From contig OW818654.1 in assembly GCA_942492935.1 (NCBI GenBank), positions 558,001-622,000 on the forward strand: a stretch of DNA of 64,000 nt, in the 5' to 3' direction. Below the pieces are notes generated by a model. It was not told where the DNA came from, searched no databases, and saw nothing but the letters and a program-made list of their open reading frames with translations. Both the position numbers and the translations under genes were made by a program. Shown here in pieces: positions 27,331 to 35,195 of this stretch; position 1 is the first letter of the stretch, and the number at the start of each line of letters is the position of its first letter. The DNA comes from JANJUO01 sp942492935 (lineage in GTDB: Bacteria; Bacteroidota; Ignavibacteria; Kapaibacteriales; UBA2268).

Positions 27331-27612
27331 GACTACTCAGCCGGCTAACCATAAATTTGTATTTTCGTCATTTTGTAAGAAATTCCTTCAAATTCCCATA
27401 GGGAATTAATGTTTGTAACACAGGAAACCCCACACTTCGACAAGCTCAGTGCAACGCATAACCTCCCCGAAAGGAGGAATTATATGTAAAGTCCTCCCCT
27501 TGGGGAGGATTTAGGTGGGGTTAATTTAATTCAATCCCTCCGGGATTGCTGGACTTACGGTGGTTATCTTTGTTACAAACATTTAATCCCTAATGGGATT
27601 TTCAAAGAATTT
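27331..27612. repeat. Mosaic element with inverted termini, copy b, plus shared 5' flank
   Basis: Termini TTCCTTCAAATTCCC...AATGTTTGTAAC and TTACAAACATTTAATCCC...GGGATTTTCAAAGAA pair over about 37 bp. The preceding 50 bases (TGACTACTCAGCCGGCTAAC...) are nearly identical to those before copy c (38199). The interior carries CTTCGACAAGCTCAGTGCAACG and CTCCCCTTGGGGAGG-type palindromes. The remaining 27613-27950 is AT-rich and should hold the ssb promoter. Confidence 0.75.
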
Positions 27613-27950
27613 CATTTTATGATTATTTGCAAATTGTTCAAAATATACATTATTTTCATTCAAAAAGCAAAGCAATTTGAAAATATTAATTCGACTGAGT
27701 ACTTAACTATCTTATAAATCTAAAATAATGTGAATTATTTTCATGTATTTCAGTAATATTAGATTTTATTTTGAATATAATTAACAGCATAAAACTAACA
27801 TAAATAAAAAAATATCTTGTATTCAATTGCATTTTATTCAAATTTTTTTATTTTTAATCGTCATAAATAATGATTAGATAATAAAATTTCTAATTTATTA
27901 TAATTTTTGTTAGTATAATTAAGTTTATCAATTGCAGTGGAGATGATGTA

Positions 27951-28418
27951 ATGTCCAGAACACTTAATAAAGTAATGCTTATAGGAAATGTTGGCAAAGA
28001 CCCTGAATTAAAATTTACCCCAAGCAAAATTCCTGTAACTTCTTTTAGATTAGCAACTTCTGAAACTTGGAAAGACCGAGATGGTCAAATTAAAGAGCAT
28101 ACCGATTGGCATACTGTTGTAGCTTGGAGAGGTCTTGCAGAAGTAGTTCATAAATTAGTAAAAAAAGGTTCAAGGGTTTATATTGAAGGAAAAGTTCAAA
28201 CTCGTGTTTTTGATGATAAAAATAATAATCGCAAACATATCACTGAAATTCTTGCTGAAAGTATGTTAATTTTGGATAACAAGAAGACAAAAGATGAATT
28301 TGGCAATGAAACTGAAGTCGAACATGAAGAATTCGAACAATATATTGCCACAGAAGGTAGTATTTACAGTAGCTACTCAAGTGATACAGATTACAAAAGT
28401 GACGAAATACCTTTTTAA
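27951..28418 (+). CDS. ssb: Single-stranded DNA-binding protein
   Basis: 155 aa. OB-fold SSB domain at about 1-110 (LNKVMLIGNVGKDPELKF, VTSFRLATSETW, HTDWHTVVAWRGLAEVV, GSRVYIEGKVQTR). A short linker follows and a C-terminal acidic tip ending DEIPF, the docking peptide for replication and repair partners. Ribosome-site-like GTGGAG precedes the ATG. Length is slightly short because of the small linker. Confidence 0.97.
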   Translation: MSRTLNKVMLIGNVGKDPELKFTPSKIPVTSFRLATSETWKDRDGQIKEHTDWHTVVAWRGLAEVVHKLVKKGSRVYIEGKVQTRVFDDKNNNRKHITEILAESMLILDNKKTKDEFGNETEVEHEEFEQYIATEGSIYSSYSSDTDYKSDEIPF

Positions 28419-28520
28419 ATGAATTATTCATTTAAAATATTATTATAAGAAAAAAGAATTAATTACATCAATCGTGAAATTCAAATTATGTTTGATTGAT
28501 GAAACAATAGTTAAGAAAAG

Positions 28521-29468
28521 ATGGATAAGCAAAAAAAACTTGAGTTAAAAGTAGGGATAGTTACAATTTTAGGAATTATCCTTTTTGTTGTAGGTATGTC
28601 GCTTGGTAAAGGATTTTCTTTCCCTACGGGCGAAAAAGTATTGAAAATAAAATTTCCAAATTCCGGTGGAATTACAGAGGGTTCGCCTGTAGTGGTAAAC
28701 GGAGTAAAAAGAGGTTTGGTAAATTCAATAAAAAATATTGATGGTGGAGTAATCGTAACAGCAACACTTGATAGATATGGTGATTTGAAAGCAGATGCTT
28801 CAGCAAGAATTACTATTCTTGAGATTACTGGTGGTAAAAAAATTGAAATTGACCCGGGCAGTGCAAGTGAAATTTTCTCTTTAAATAATTATATCAAGGG
28901 AAAAACACCGCCTGATATTCCTGAACTTGTTGCCTTGATTGGAGATATTAGTGGTGATGCTATAATTATGTTTAGGCGGCTTGATACTATTGCTACTTCA
29001 GTAAATCAACTACTCGCTGATGGACAATTAATTGCTGATTTGAAAAGTACGGTTCATAATGCAAGTGCTTTAAGTGAAAATGCAAATTTATTAATCGAAA
29101 ATAATTACGCAAATATCAATAGTTCTTTAAAGAATTTAAGTACTTTATCAGAAGATTTGAAAAATGCAGTACAAAAGCACGAACCATCTATTGAAAAACT
29201 AATTGCTGATTTGCAAATTGCAATCGGAAATACAAAAGGTTTGCTCGAAAGAGCTGATACATTGATGAACAATGCAAATACATTAGTAAAAAATGTTGAT
29301 GGTATTGCTTCAGATGTGAAAAACAAAAATGGATTGGTTGGAAAGTTGATTTATGATAAAGAATTTGCAAATAAACTTGATTCATCACTTGTTGAATTAT
29401 CAAATTTAGTAAATATTATAAAACAACATGGTATTAATGTTAATGTTAGATTAGGTTCAAGACCATAA
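28521..29468 (+). CDS. MlaD/MCE-family lipid transport protein
   Basis: 315 aa. An N-terminal membrane anchor (VGIVTILGIILFVVGMSL), then an MCE domain (IKFPNSGGITEGSPVVVNGVKRGLVNSI ... ITILEITGGKKIEIDPG). A long helical C-terminal region follows (about 140-300, many NAN/ENAN-type heptads), typical of periplasmic MCE tubes. It would be the substrate-binding subunit of an Mla-type ABC system moving lipids between membranes. No permease or ATPase gene is adjacent, so its partners must be elsewhere. Confidence 0.88.
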   Translation: MDKQKKLELKVGIVTILGIILFVVGMSLGKGFSFPTGEKVLKIKFPNSGGITEGSPVVVNGVKRGLVNSIKNIDGGVIVTATLDRYGDLKADASARITILEITGGKKIEIDPGSASEIFSLNNYIKGKTPPDIPELVALIGDISGDAIIMFRRLDTIATSVNQLLADGQLIADLKSTVHNASALSENANLLIENNYANINSSLKNLSTLSEDLKNAVQKHEPSIEKLIADLQIAIGNTKGLLERADTLMNNANTLVKNVDGIASDVKNKNGLVGKLIYDKEFANKLDSSLVELSNLVNIIKQHGINVNVRLGSRP

Positions 29469-29483
29469 AATTGGGAGAATTAT

Positions 29484-30143
29484 ATGTCAGTGTTGCCTAC
29501 ACCTGTAGATGAGAAATTATTTGAATATTTAAAAGAGAACTTTTCTGCTGATGATGAATTTTTATTGAATTTAAAACAAGATGCTATAGATGCAGGATTT
29601 CCAACTATTTCTATTTCACCAGACCAAGCAAGATTTTTACAAGTTTTAGTTAAATCTATAAACGCAAAAAATGTTTTAGAAATTGGTACATTGGCTGGGT
29701 ATTCAGCAATTTCTATTGCAAGGGCAATGCCAGATGATGGTAAATTGATTACTTTAGAAATTGAATTTGAAAGAGCAGTTTTTGCGAAGAAAATGGTAGA
29801 AAATGCAGGTTTAGGGAATATAATTGAAATTCAGAATAGTAAAGCACTTGATTTTTTAAAATCATACAAATTTGAAAATGAATTAGATTTTGTATTTTGT
29901 GATGCTGATAAATCCGAATACGCAAAAATTCTTGACATCGTAACACCGCATATACGAAAGGGTGGTATATTTGCCGCTGATAATGCCTTTGCTTTTGGTT
30001 TTCTTCTTGATACAAAACCTGAAAGAAATCCAGAAGATGTTAAATCTATGTTGAAATTTAACGAGTATTTCAAAAATAAGAAAGAGTATCTTACCTGTAT
30101 AGTACCGGGTGGAGATGGAATTATTATGGGTGTAAAATTATAA
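29484..30143 (+). CDS. Class I SAM-dependent O-methyltransferase
   Basis: A 219-aa protein of the O-methyltransferase family 3 (caffeoyl-CoA OMT-like). SAM-binding motif VLEIGTLAGYSAISIARAMP, acidic motif LITLEIE, and the metal-site region FVFCDADKSEYAKI ... GGIFAADNAF. Ends DGIIMGVKL, the usual family finish. Cytoplasmic. The substrate is unknown; bacterial members act on catechols, tRNA or small molecules. Starts 15 bases after the MCE gene with GGGAGA upstream. Confidence 0.9.
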   Translation: MSVLPTPVDEKLFEYLKENFSADDEFLLNLKQDAIDAGFPTISISPDQARFLQVLVKSINAKNVLEIGTLAGYSAISIARAMPDDGKLITLEIEFERAVFAKKMVENAGLGNIIEIQNSKALDFLKSYKFENELDFVFCDADKSEYAKILDIVTPHIRKGGIFAADNAFAFGFLLDTKPERNPEDVKSMLKFNEYFKNKKEYLTCIVPGGDGIIMGVKL

Positions 30144-30155
30144 TTGAGGTATATA

Positions 30156-31022
30156 ATGTTAGAATATCCACAATATAAGACATTACCTAAAGAGTATGTC
30201 AAGACAAAAATTGGAGATTTTTTAGACGAAGATGTTCCTTACGGCGACATAACTACACTTGGTACAATTGAGTCCAATAGTTACGCTTCAGCAATAATTG
30301 AAGCCCAAGATGATTTGGTTTTTGCAGGTGTGCCTGTACTTGAAAATTTATTTAATAATGATGTTTTGCTTTCAATATTGGTAGAAGATGGAGAGTTATT
30401 AAGAAACGGAAGTGTAATAGGTAATATATCTGGAAATGCACGTGAATTATTGACTAAAGAAAGAGTAATGTTGAATATTATCCAAAGATTATGTGGAATA
30501 GCAACTTTGACTTCTAAATATGTTGAGATAGCAAAACCATATAATGTGAAAATACTTGATACCCGAAAAACAACCCCTGGATTACGACTTTTTGAAAAAT
30601 ATGCAGTAGCTGTAGGTGGTGGATTTAATCACAGATTAGATTTATCTTCAGGTGTATTGATTAAAGATAATCATATACAAGCTGCTGGCTCAATTACAAA
30701 TGCAATTGATAGAATTAGAAAATTCTATCCAAATATGTTAATCGAGCTTGAAGTTGAAAATGAAATGCAGATTTTGGAAGGTTTAAAATGTAAAACAGAT
30801 GCTTTTTTACTTGATAATATGTCAATTGCTGATACCATAAAGTCTGTTGAAATGATTCGTAATGCTCCTGATGGATTTGATATATTGATTGAATCTTCAG
30901 GTGGAATTACTTTAAATACTTTAAATGATTATGTTAAGACAGGAATTAATGCAATTTCAATCGGAGCATTAACGCATAGTGCAAAATCAGCAAATATCCA
31001 TTTAGAATTTTTAAATAGTTGA
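30156..31022 (+). CDS. nadC: Nicotinate-nucleotide pyrophosphorylase (quinolinate phosphoribosyltransferase)
   Basis: 288 aa from the ATG of MLEYPQYK; GAGG 7 bases upstream supports this over an in-frame TTG at 30144. NadC converts quinolinate and PRPP to NaMN in NAD biosynthesis. Signature segments are EDVPYGDITT, ERVMLNIIQRLCGIATLT, ILDTRKTTPGLRLFEKYAVAVGGGFNHR, GVLIKDNHI, IELEVEN and IESSGGI. Overlaps the next gene's first in-frame codons slightly if that gene starts at its TTG. NadA/NadB are not in the window. Confidence 0.97.
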   Translation: MLEYPQYKTLPKEYVKTKIGDFLDEDVPYGDITTLGTIESNSYASAIIEAQDDLVFAGVPVLENLFNNDVLLSILVEDGELLRNGSVIGNISGNARELLTKERVMLNIIQRLCGIATLTSKYVEIAKPYNVKILDTRKTTPGLRLFEKYAVAVGGGFNHRLDLSSGVLIKDNHIQAAGSITNAIDRIRKFYPNMLIELEVENEMQILEGLKCKTDAFLLDNMSIADTIKSVEMIRNAPDGFDILIESSGGITLNTLNDYVKTGINAISIGALTHSAKSANIHLEFLNS

Positions 31023-31027
31023 AATAT

Positions 31028-31828
31028 ATGAAAAGAATTGTTCTTGTTTTTCTATTTGTAATAAGTAGTATTTCATTTTCTCAGCATATACCTGAAATAC
31101 ATTGCAAGCATTTTATTTATGGTTACCCAACAGGAACTCCAATTACAAATGATATGATAATCAGAGATGCTTATGCACTTTCAAATAATGATTCTACCAA
31201 ATTTGCAGATTGGGTTTGCTACAAAATGGATTCAATAACTATTACGGGAACAACAAGAGATAGGAAATGGGCTGCAGACCCGTGGTTAGACGAATGGGAA
31301 ACACTTGAACCAAACGATTACAATGAAGCACCAAAAGCATTGAAGATTGACAGAGGGCATCAAGCACCACTTGCATCATTGAAAGGTTCAGCTGATTGGT
31401 TTACTACTAATTATCTTTCAAATATTACACCACAGAAAGCTGATTTAAATCAAGGAGTTTGGAAAAATCTTGAAGATAAAGCAAGAGATTTGGTTGATAT
31501 TTATAAAGAAGTATGGGTAATGACTGGACCATTATTTGAAAAAGAAATGCCAATTATGCCAAAAGCAGATGAATATCATAAAATTCCGAGTGGATATTGG
31601 ATGATAATTTCAGTTTTACAAGATAAAAAGGTTAAGTCATTGGGATTTATATTTGACCAAAATACTCCAAGAAAGTCAGAACTTAAAAGTCACCTTGCAA
31701 CAATTAATGATATTGAAAAAAGAGCTAAACTTGATTTTTTCAGAGAACTTGATGATAAAGAAGAATGGAGAATTGAAAGCAAAATCAATCTTGAATGGTT
31801 TGAAAGTGAATTTATCAAAACTAAATAA
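31028..31828 (+). CDS. Secreted DNA/RNA non-specific endonuclease (NUC1/beta-beta-alpha metal)
   Basis: About 266 aa from the ATG of MKRIVLVFLFVISSISFSQ, a clear signal peptide. The DRGH motif (KIDRGHQAPLAS) holds the catalytic histidine. The downstream YLSNITPQKADLNQGVWKNLE supplies the metal-binding Asn as in Serratia-type nucleases. Exported nucleases of this kind serve nutrient or phosphate scavenging, or competition. It starts 5 bases after nadC, so the two are probably cotranscribed, although the functions are unrelated. Confidence 0.92.
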   Translation: MKRIVLVFLFVISSISFSQHIPEIHCKHFIYGYPTGTPITNDMIIRDAYALSNNDSTKFADWVCYKMDSITITGTTRDRKWAADPWLDEWETLEPNDYNEAPKALKIDRGHQAPLASLKGSADWFTTNYLSNITPQKADLNQGVWKNLEDKARDLVDIYKEVWVMTGPLFEKEMPIMPKADEYHKIPSGYWMIISVLQDKKVKSLGFIFDQNTPRKSELKSHLATINDIEKRAKLDFFRELDDKEEWRIESKINLEWFESEFIKTK

Positions 31829-31857
31829 AAAAGTAAATTATTAATTTGAGAAATTTT

Positions 31858-32418
31858 ATGAAAGTCAATTTCCTATTTTTATTTTTATTAATTACAATTA
31901 CTTTTTTACTTAATTCTTGCTTTGTGTATTATGGAAACGATAATCAAAGGGAGTTTGCAAAATTATCAAAAGAACCCTGTAATGAAAAACCCAAAAATGT
32001 TGCAATCTATTTGGAAGGTGAGAAGATTGATTTTGAATATGAGAAAATAGGTTTTGTTGAGGCATTGGGTAATGCAGAAGCTACAAATGAAGATGTAATC
32101 AATAACTTGAGATATGAAGCTTGGTCAAATTGTGCAAATGCAGTTATTAATGTGAAAAAATCATATATAAGGAGAGAAGCAGGCACTTTGACTACCTCAA
32201 GATTTTATGAAGACACTTATAATGCAAATTATTTTTCTGGAATTGCAGTTAAAATCAAAACAGATACAAATAATATAGAAGCAGATACTTCTTTTGTTCA
32301 AATAGTAATAATTAAAGATAAAGCCCATAACGAAAAGTCCCAAGATGCTTTAAATTACTCATTTTTTACATTTTTTACCGTAATTTTTGGATTAATTATC
32401 TATTTTGTTTATAAATAA
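31858..32418 (+). CDS. Lipoprotein with C-terminal membrane segment, unknown function
   Basis: 186 aa from the ATG of MKVNFLFLFLLITITFLLNSCF; the lipobox LLNSC predicts Lol-type acylation. The central domain (YEKIGFVEALGNAEATNEDVINNLRYEAWSNCANAVINVKKSY) recalls YbjQ/DUF4156-type small beta-alpha folds, but I cannot assign a family firmly. The last 20 residues (FFTFFTVIFGLIIYFVYK) are a second hydrophobic segment, unusual for a lipoprotein. Confidence 0.7.
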   Translation: MKVNFLFLFLLITITFLLNSCFVYYGNDNQREFAKLSKEPCNEKPKNVAIYLEGEKIDFEYEKIGFVEALGNAEATNEDVINNLRYEAWSNCANAVINVKKSYIRREAGTLTTSRFYEDTYNANYFSGIAVKIKTDTNNIEADTSFVQIVIIKDKAHNEKSQDALNYSFFTFFTVIFGLIIYFVYK

Positions 32419-32473
32419 AAATATCAAATATTGAAGTGATTATCATAATGATAAATTTCAGTTATTGTTTGCA

Positions 32474-33901
32474 TTATTCAACTGTATGACTTACTTTCCG
32501 TTCGTATATTATTAATAAAATTACAGATAGAATACCAATTCCAAGAAATACATACCAAATTAAATAAGGATTATAAGTATTCCAGAGAAGTTGTGTAACT
32601 TCATAATAATTCAAATTCGCTTTTTCCATTAATGTAGATATTGCATTTGAATGATTTATTTGCTCATCTATTCCATAATTTTCACTCATGTATTGAATTG
32701 CAAGTCCAGATTTTTCTCCGAAATTTTTATAAAGCCAACCTCCAAGTAAAGACCCACCTGCAAGACCAATTGCAAAAGATATATTCATAAATCCAAGATA
32801 CATTGATTTATATAAGTTTTTTCCAAGACCAGACATATATTCATTAAAACGAGGATTAGTTATTAATTCACCAAAAGTGTATAAAACCATTGCAAAAACA
32901 AGAATGCCACCATTGCTTGTTAATCCTGCTAACCATAAACCAACTGAGGCAATTATAATTCCAAATATCAACCCTTTTAATGGTTTAATTCCCGACATAA
33001 AATGTGAAACCAAAACAACAAAAAGTACAATTACCCCTGAATTTATTGCATATAAATACTTGAAATCAATCATAATACCATAATCAGTTTTCGCTGTCAT
33101 AAATTCAGGTAAATTCAAATATGAAATGAGCTTTGAAGTATCCACCCAATCAATAATAAAATTAGGTAATGTTTCATAAAACTGCATATATATCATTGTA
33201 AATCCACTCATTATTAAAACAATGAACAGCAACTTTGGTTTAATTAAATTTGAAAATATATTTTTTGTAAAATCAAACATATTTTCATTGTTTAATGTTT
33301 GATTAATCTCATCTTTAATAAAGAGTACGGCAATTGTATTAATTGAAAAAATTATACCACTACCCCAAAATAGAAATGACCATGAAATTGATTGCAAATA
33401 TGACGCTAATGATGGTGAAAAGAAAACTGCAAAATTTATTAGCATCATATTAATTCCCCAACCAACAGACTCCTTAGCATTTACCATACTTTTTGCAATC
33501 CATCCTTGAATTGCTGGCTTATAAATACCTAAACCAAAACCTAAAAATATTGTACCTAATAAAAATGGAAAATATTCTCTTTGAGAACCTAAAAGATAAT
33601 AACCTATTAATACAAAAAACGAAGCAAAAAGAATCATTTTTTTTCTTCCAAATCTATCTGCAAATCCACCAAGAAAAACGGGTGTAAGATTTTGAACTAT
33701 TGCCCAGAAGAAAAATATAGTTCCTTTTGTTGTATGTTCCCATTGTAAGCCACCGACCAAATCCTTTTGAGAAATATATACTGCCATTTGCAAAACAACG
33801 GCTGCATAAGATATTCTCTCGAACATTTGGAGTAGATTTACAAACCAGAACTTAGAATTAAATTCCCTAATTTGATTGAATAAATTTATTTTTTTTACCA
33901 T
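32474..33901 (-). CDS. Major facilitator superfamily transporter
   Basis: 475 aa, 12 predicted membrane segments. The N-terminus FWFVNLLQMFERISYAAVVLQM has the FERxSY pattern of POT/oligopeptide-type MFS proteins. GGFADRFGRKKMILFASF is the MFS loop 2-3 signature. An extra insertion of about 50 residues (about 245-290) lies in the central loop. A peptide or small-solute symporter is likely; substrate not assignable. Confidence 0.88.
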   Translation of the reverse strand: MVKKINLFNQIREFNSKFWFVNLLQMFERISYAAVVLQMAVYISQKDLVGGLQWEHTTKGTIFFFWAIVQNLTPVFLGGFADRFGRKKMILFASFFVLIGYYLLGSQREYFPFLLGTIFLGFGLGIYKPAIQGWIAKSMVNAKESVGWGINMMLINFAVFFSPSLASYLQSISWSFLFWGSGIIFSINTIAVLFIKDEINQTLNNENMFDFTKNIFSNLIKPKLLFIVLIMSGFTMIYMQFYETLPNFIIDWVDTSKLISYLNLPEFMTAKTDYGIMIDFKYLYAINSGVIVLFVVLVSHFMSGIKPLKGLIFGIIIASVGLWLAGLTSNGGILVFAMVLYTFGELITNPRFNEYMSGLGKNLYKSMYLGFMNISFAIGLAGGSLLGGWLYKNFGEKSGLAIQYMSENYGIDEQINHSNAISTLMEKANLNYYEVTQLLWNTYNPYLIWYVFLGIGILSVILLIIYERKVSHTVE

Positions 33902-33986
33902 TTTGTTACAATTCTAAAATAATTTATTAGACCACATTCAAGATGAACAATCTTAAAAAAGAATATGGAGAAAAAGTTATATAATA

Positions 33987-34754
33987 TTACTTTTGGCTGA
34001 GACTCCTCTGTCTTGCAATTTCAAATAATATTATACCTGCTGAAACAGATGCGTTCAAAGATGAGATTTTGCCTTTCATTGGTATTTTTACTGTTAAATC
34101 ACAATGTTTTGCAGTAGAGGGTCGCATTCCTTTGCCTTCATTACCAATAACAAGAACAATAGGAACATTATAGATATTGTCTGTGTAAAAATGTTCAGCT
34201 TCCATTTCAGTACCGATTATCCAAAAACCAGCATCTTTGCAAAATTCAAGTGCTTGATTTAAATTAGTGGTTTTAGCAACTGGAATATATTCTAATGCAC
34301 CTGCAGAACTTTTAATCGCAACAGGTGAAATTGGTGCTGAATTTCTTTCAGGTTGAATTATTCCACAAGCACCCATACATTCAGCAGAGCGTGCAATAGC
34401 TCCAAGATTGTGTGGGTCATTGATTTCATCAAGAGCTACAATAATAGGATTTTCTTCTCTACTAAAAGCAATATTAATCAATTCATTAATATCAATTGTT
34501 TTTACAATGCTTTTCATAGCAATAACACCCTGAGATTTTATATTCTCAGGGCAGGCATTTTTTTCAAGTGCTTCAAATTTTTTTTTGTCAAATACTACGC
34601 AAGGAACATTATTTCTTCTGCATAAATAACGAATTTTATCAGCAATTGGGATTTGTATTCCATACATCAAAAATACTTTCTCAATTTCAGTTTCTGCCAT
34701 CAATGCTTCAGTTACAGCATTTCTTCCGTAGATATAATTATTGAAATTATCCAT
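33987..34754 (-). CDS. rlmB: 23S rRNA 2'-O-methyltransferase RlmB (TrmH/SPOUT family)
   Basis: 255 aa. N-terminal substrate-binding domain beginning YIYGRNAVTEAL. The SPOUT knot has motif 1 DEINDPHNLGAIARSAECMGA, motif 2 VLVIGNEGKGM and motif 3 IPMKGKISSLNASVSAGIILFE. Methylates G2251 of 23S rRNA in the E. coli system; other TrmH relatives cannot be fully excluded. It lies 3 bases after the heavy-metal-domain gene on the same strand. Confidence 0.93.
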   Translation of the reverse strand: MDNFNNYIYGRNAVTEALMAETEIEKVFLMYGIQIPIADKIRYLCRRNNVPCVVFDKKKFEALEKNACPENIKSQGVIAMKSIVKTIDINELINIAFSREENPIIVALDEINDPHNLGAIARSAECMGACGIIQPERNSAPISPVAIKSSAGALEYIPVAKTTNLNQALEFCKDAGFWIIGTEMEAEHFYTDNIYNVPIVLVIGNEGKGMRPSTAKHCDLTVKIPMKGKISSLNASVSAGIILFEIARQRSLSQK

Positions 34755-34757
34755 AAA

Positions 34758-35150
34758 TTACTTCTTCTTATCATCTTTTCCGCAACAAGATTCTTTCGAT
34801 TTTCTTCCGGATTTTAGTTTATCAATTTCACAATTATCCTTTTTTTCAGCATCTTTTATTTCTGATTTTACTTGTTTAGAAATTTCAGCAGTATAACCCA
34901 AATCACTGAAAGTACTGATAATTTTAGTTTCGCTTATTTTATCCGTATCATATTTAATTGAAACAATTTTAGAATTTACATCTGCTTTTGTACTTTTAAT
35001 TCCCTTAATTGTTTTAAAAGTCTTTTCAATTTTAGCTTTACAAGCTCCACAATGTAAATTTGTAAGCAAGCTGATTTCTTTATCTGCACTAAAAGCCGAC
35101 AAACTCATAATAATAAAAGCTAATGCTATTGTGATTGAAATATTTTTCAT
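34758..35150 (-). CDS. Exported heavy-metal-associated (HMA) domain protein
   Basis: 130 aa. Signal peptide (ISITIALAFIIMSLSAFSA), then one HMA fold with the metal motif LHCGACKAKIEKTF, followed by a lysine-rich tail ending SCCGKDDKKK. The second Cys pair in the tail could add a metal site. Periplasmic copper or mercury chaperone-like; the metal is not determinable. Just upstream of rlmB and downstream of the S41 protease gene. Confidence 0.87.
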   Translation of the reverse strand: MKNISITIALAFIIMSLSAFSADKEISLLTNLHCGACKAKIEKTFKTIKGIKSTKADVNSKIVSIKYDTDKISETKIISTFSDLGYTAEISKQVKSEIKDAEKKDNCEIDKLKSGRKSKESCCGKDDKKK

Positions 35151-35195
35151 TTTGATTTACCTTGCTATTAATTAATATAAAAAAACAAATTTATC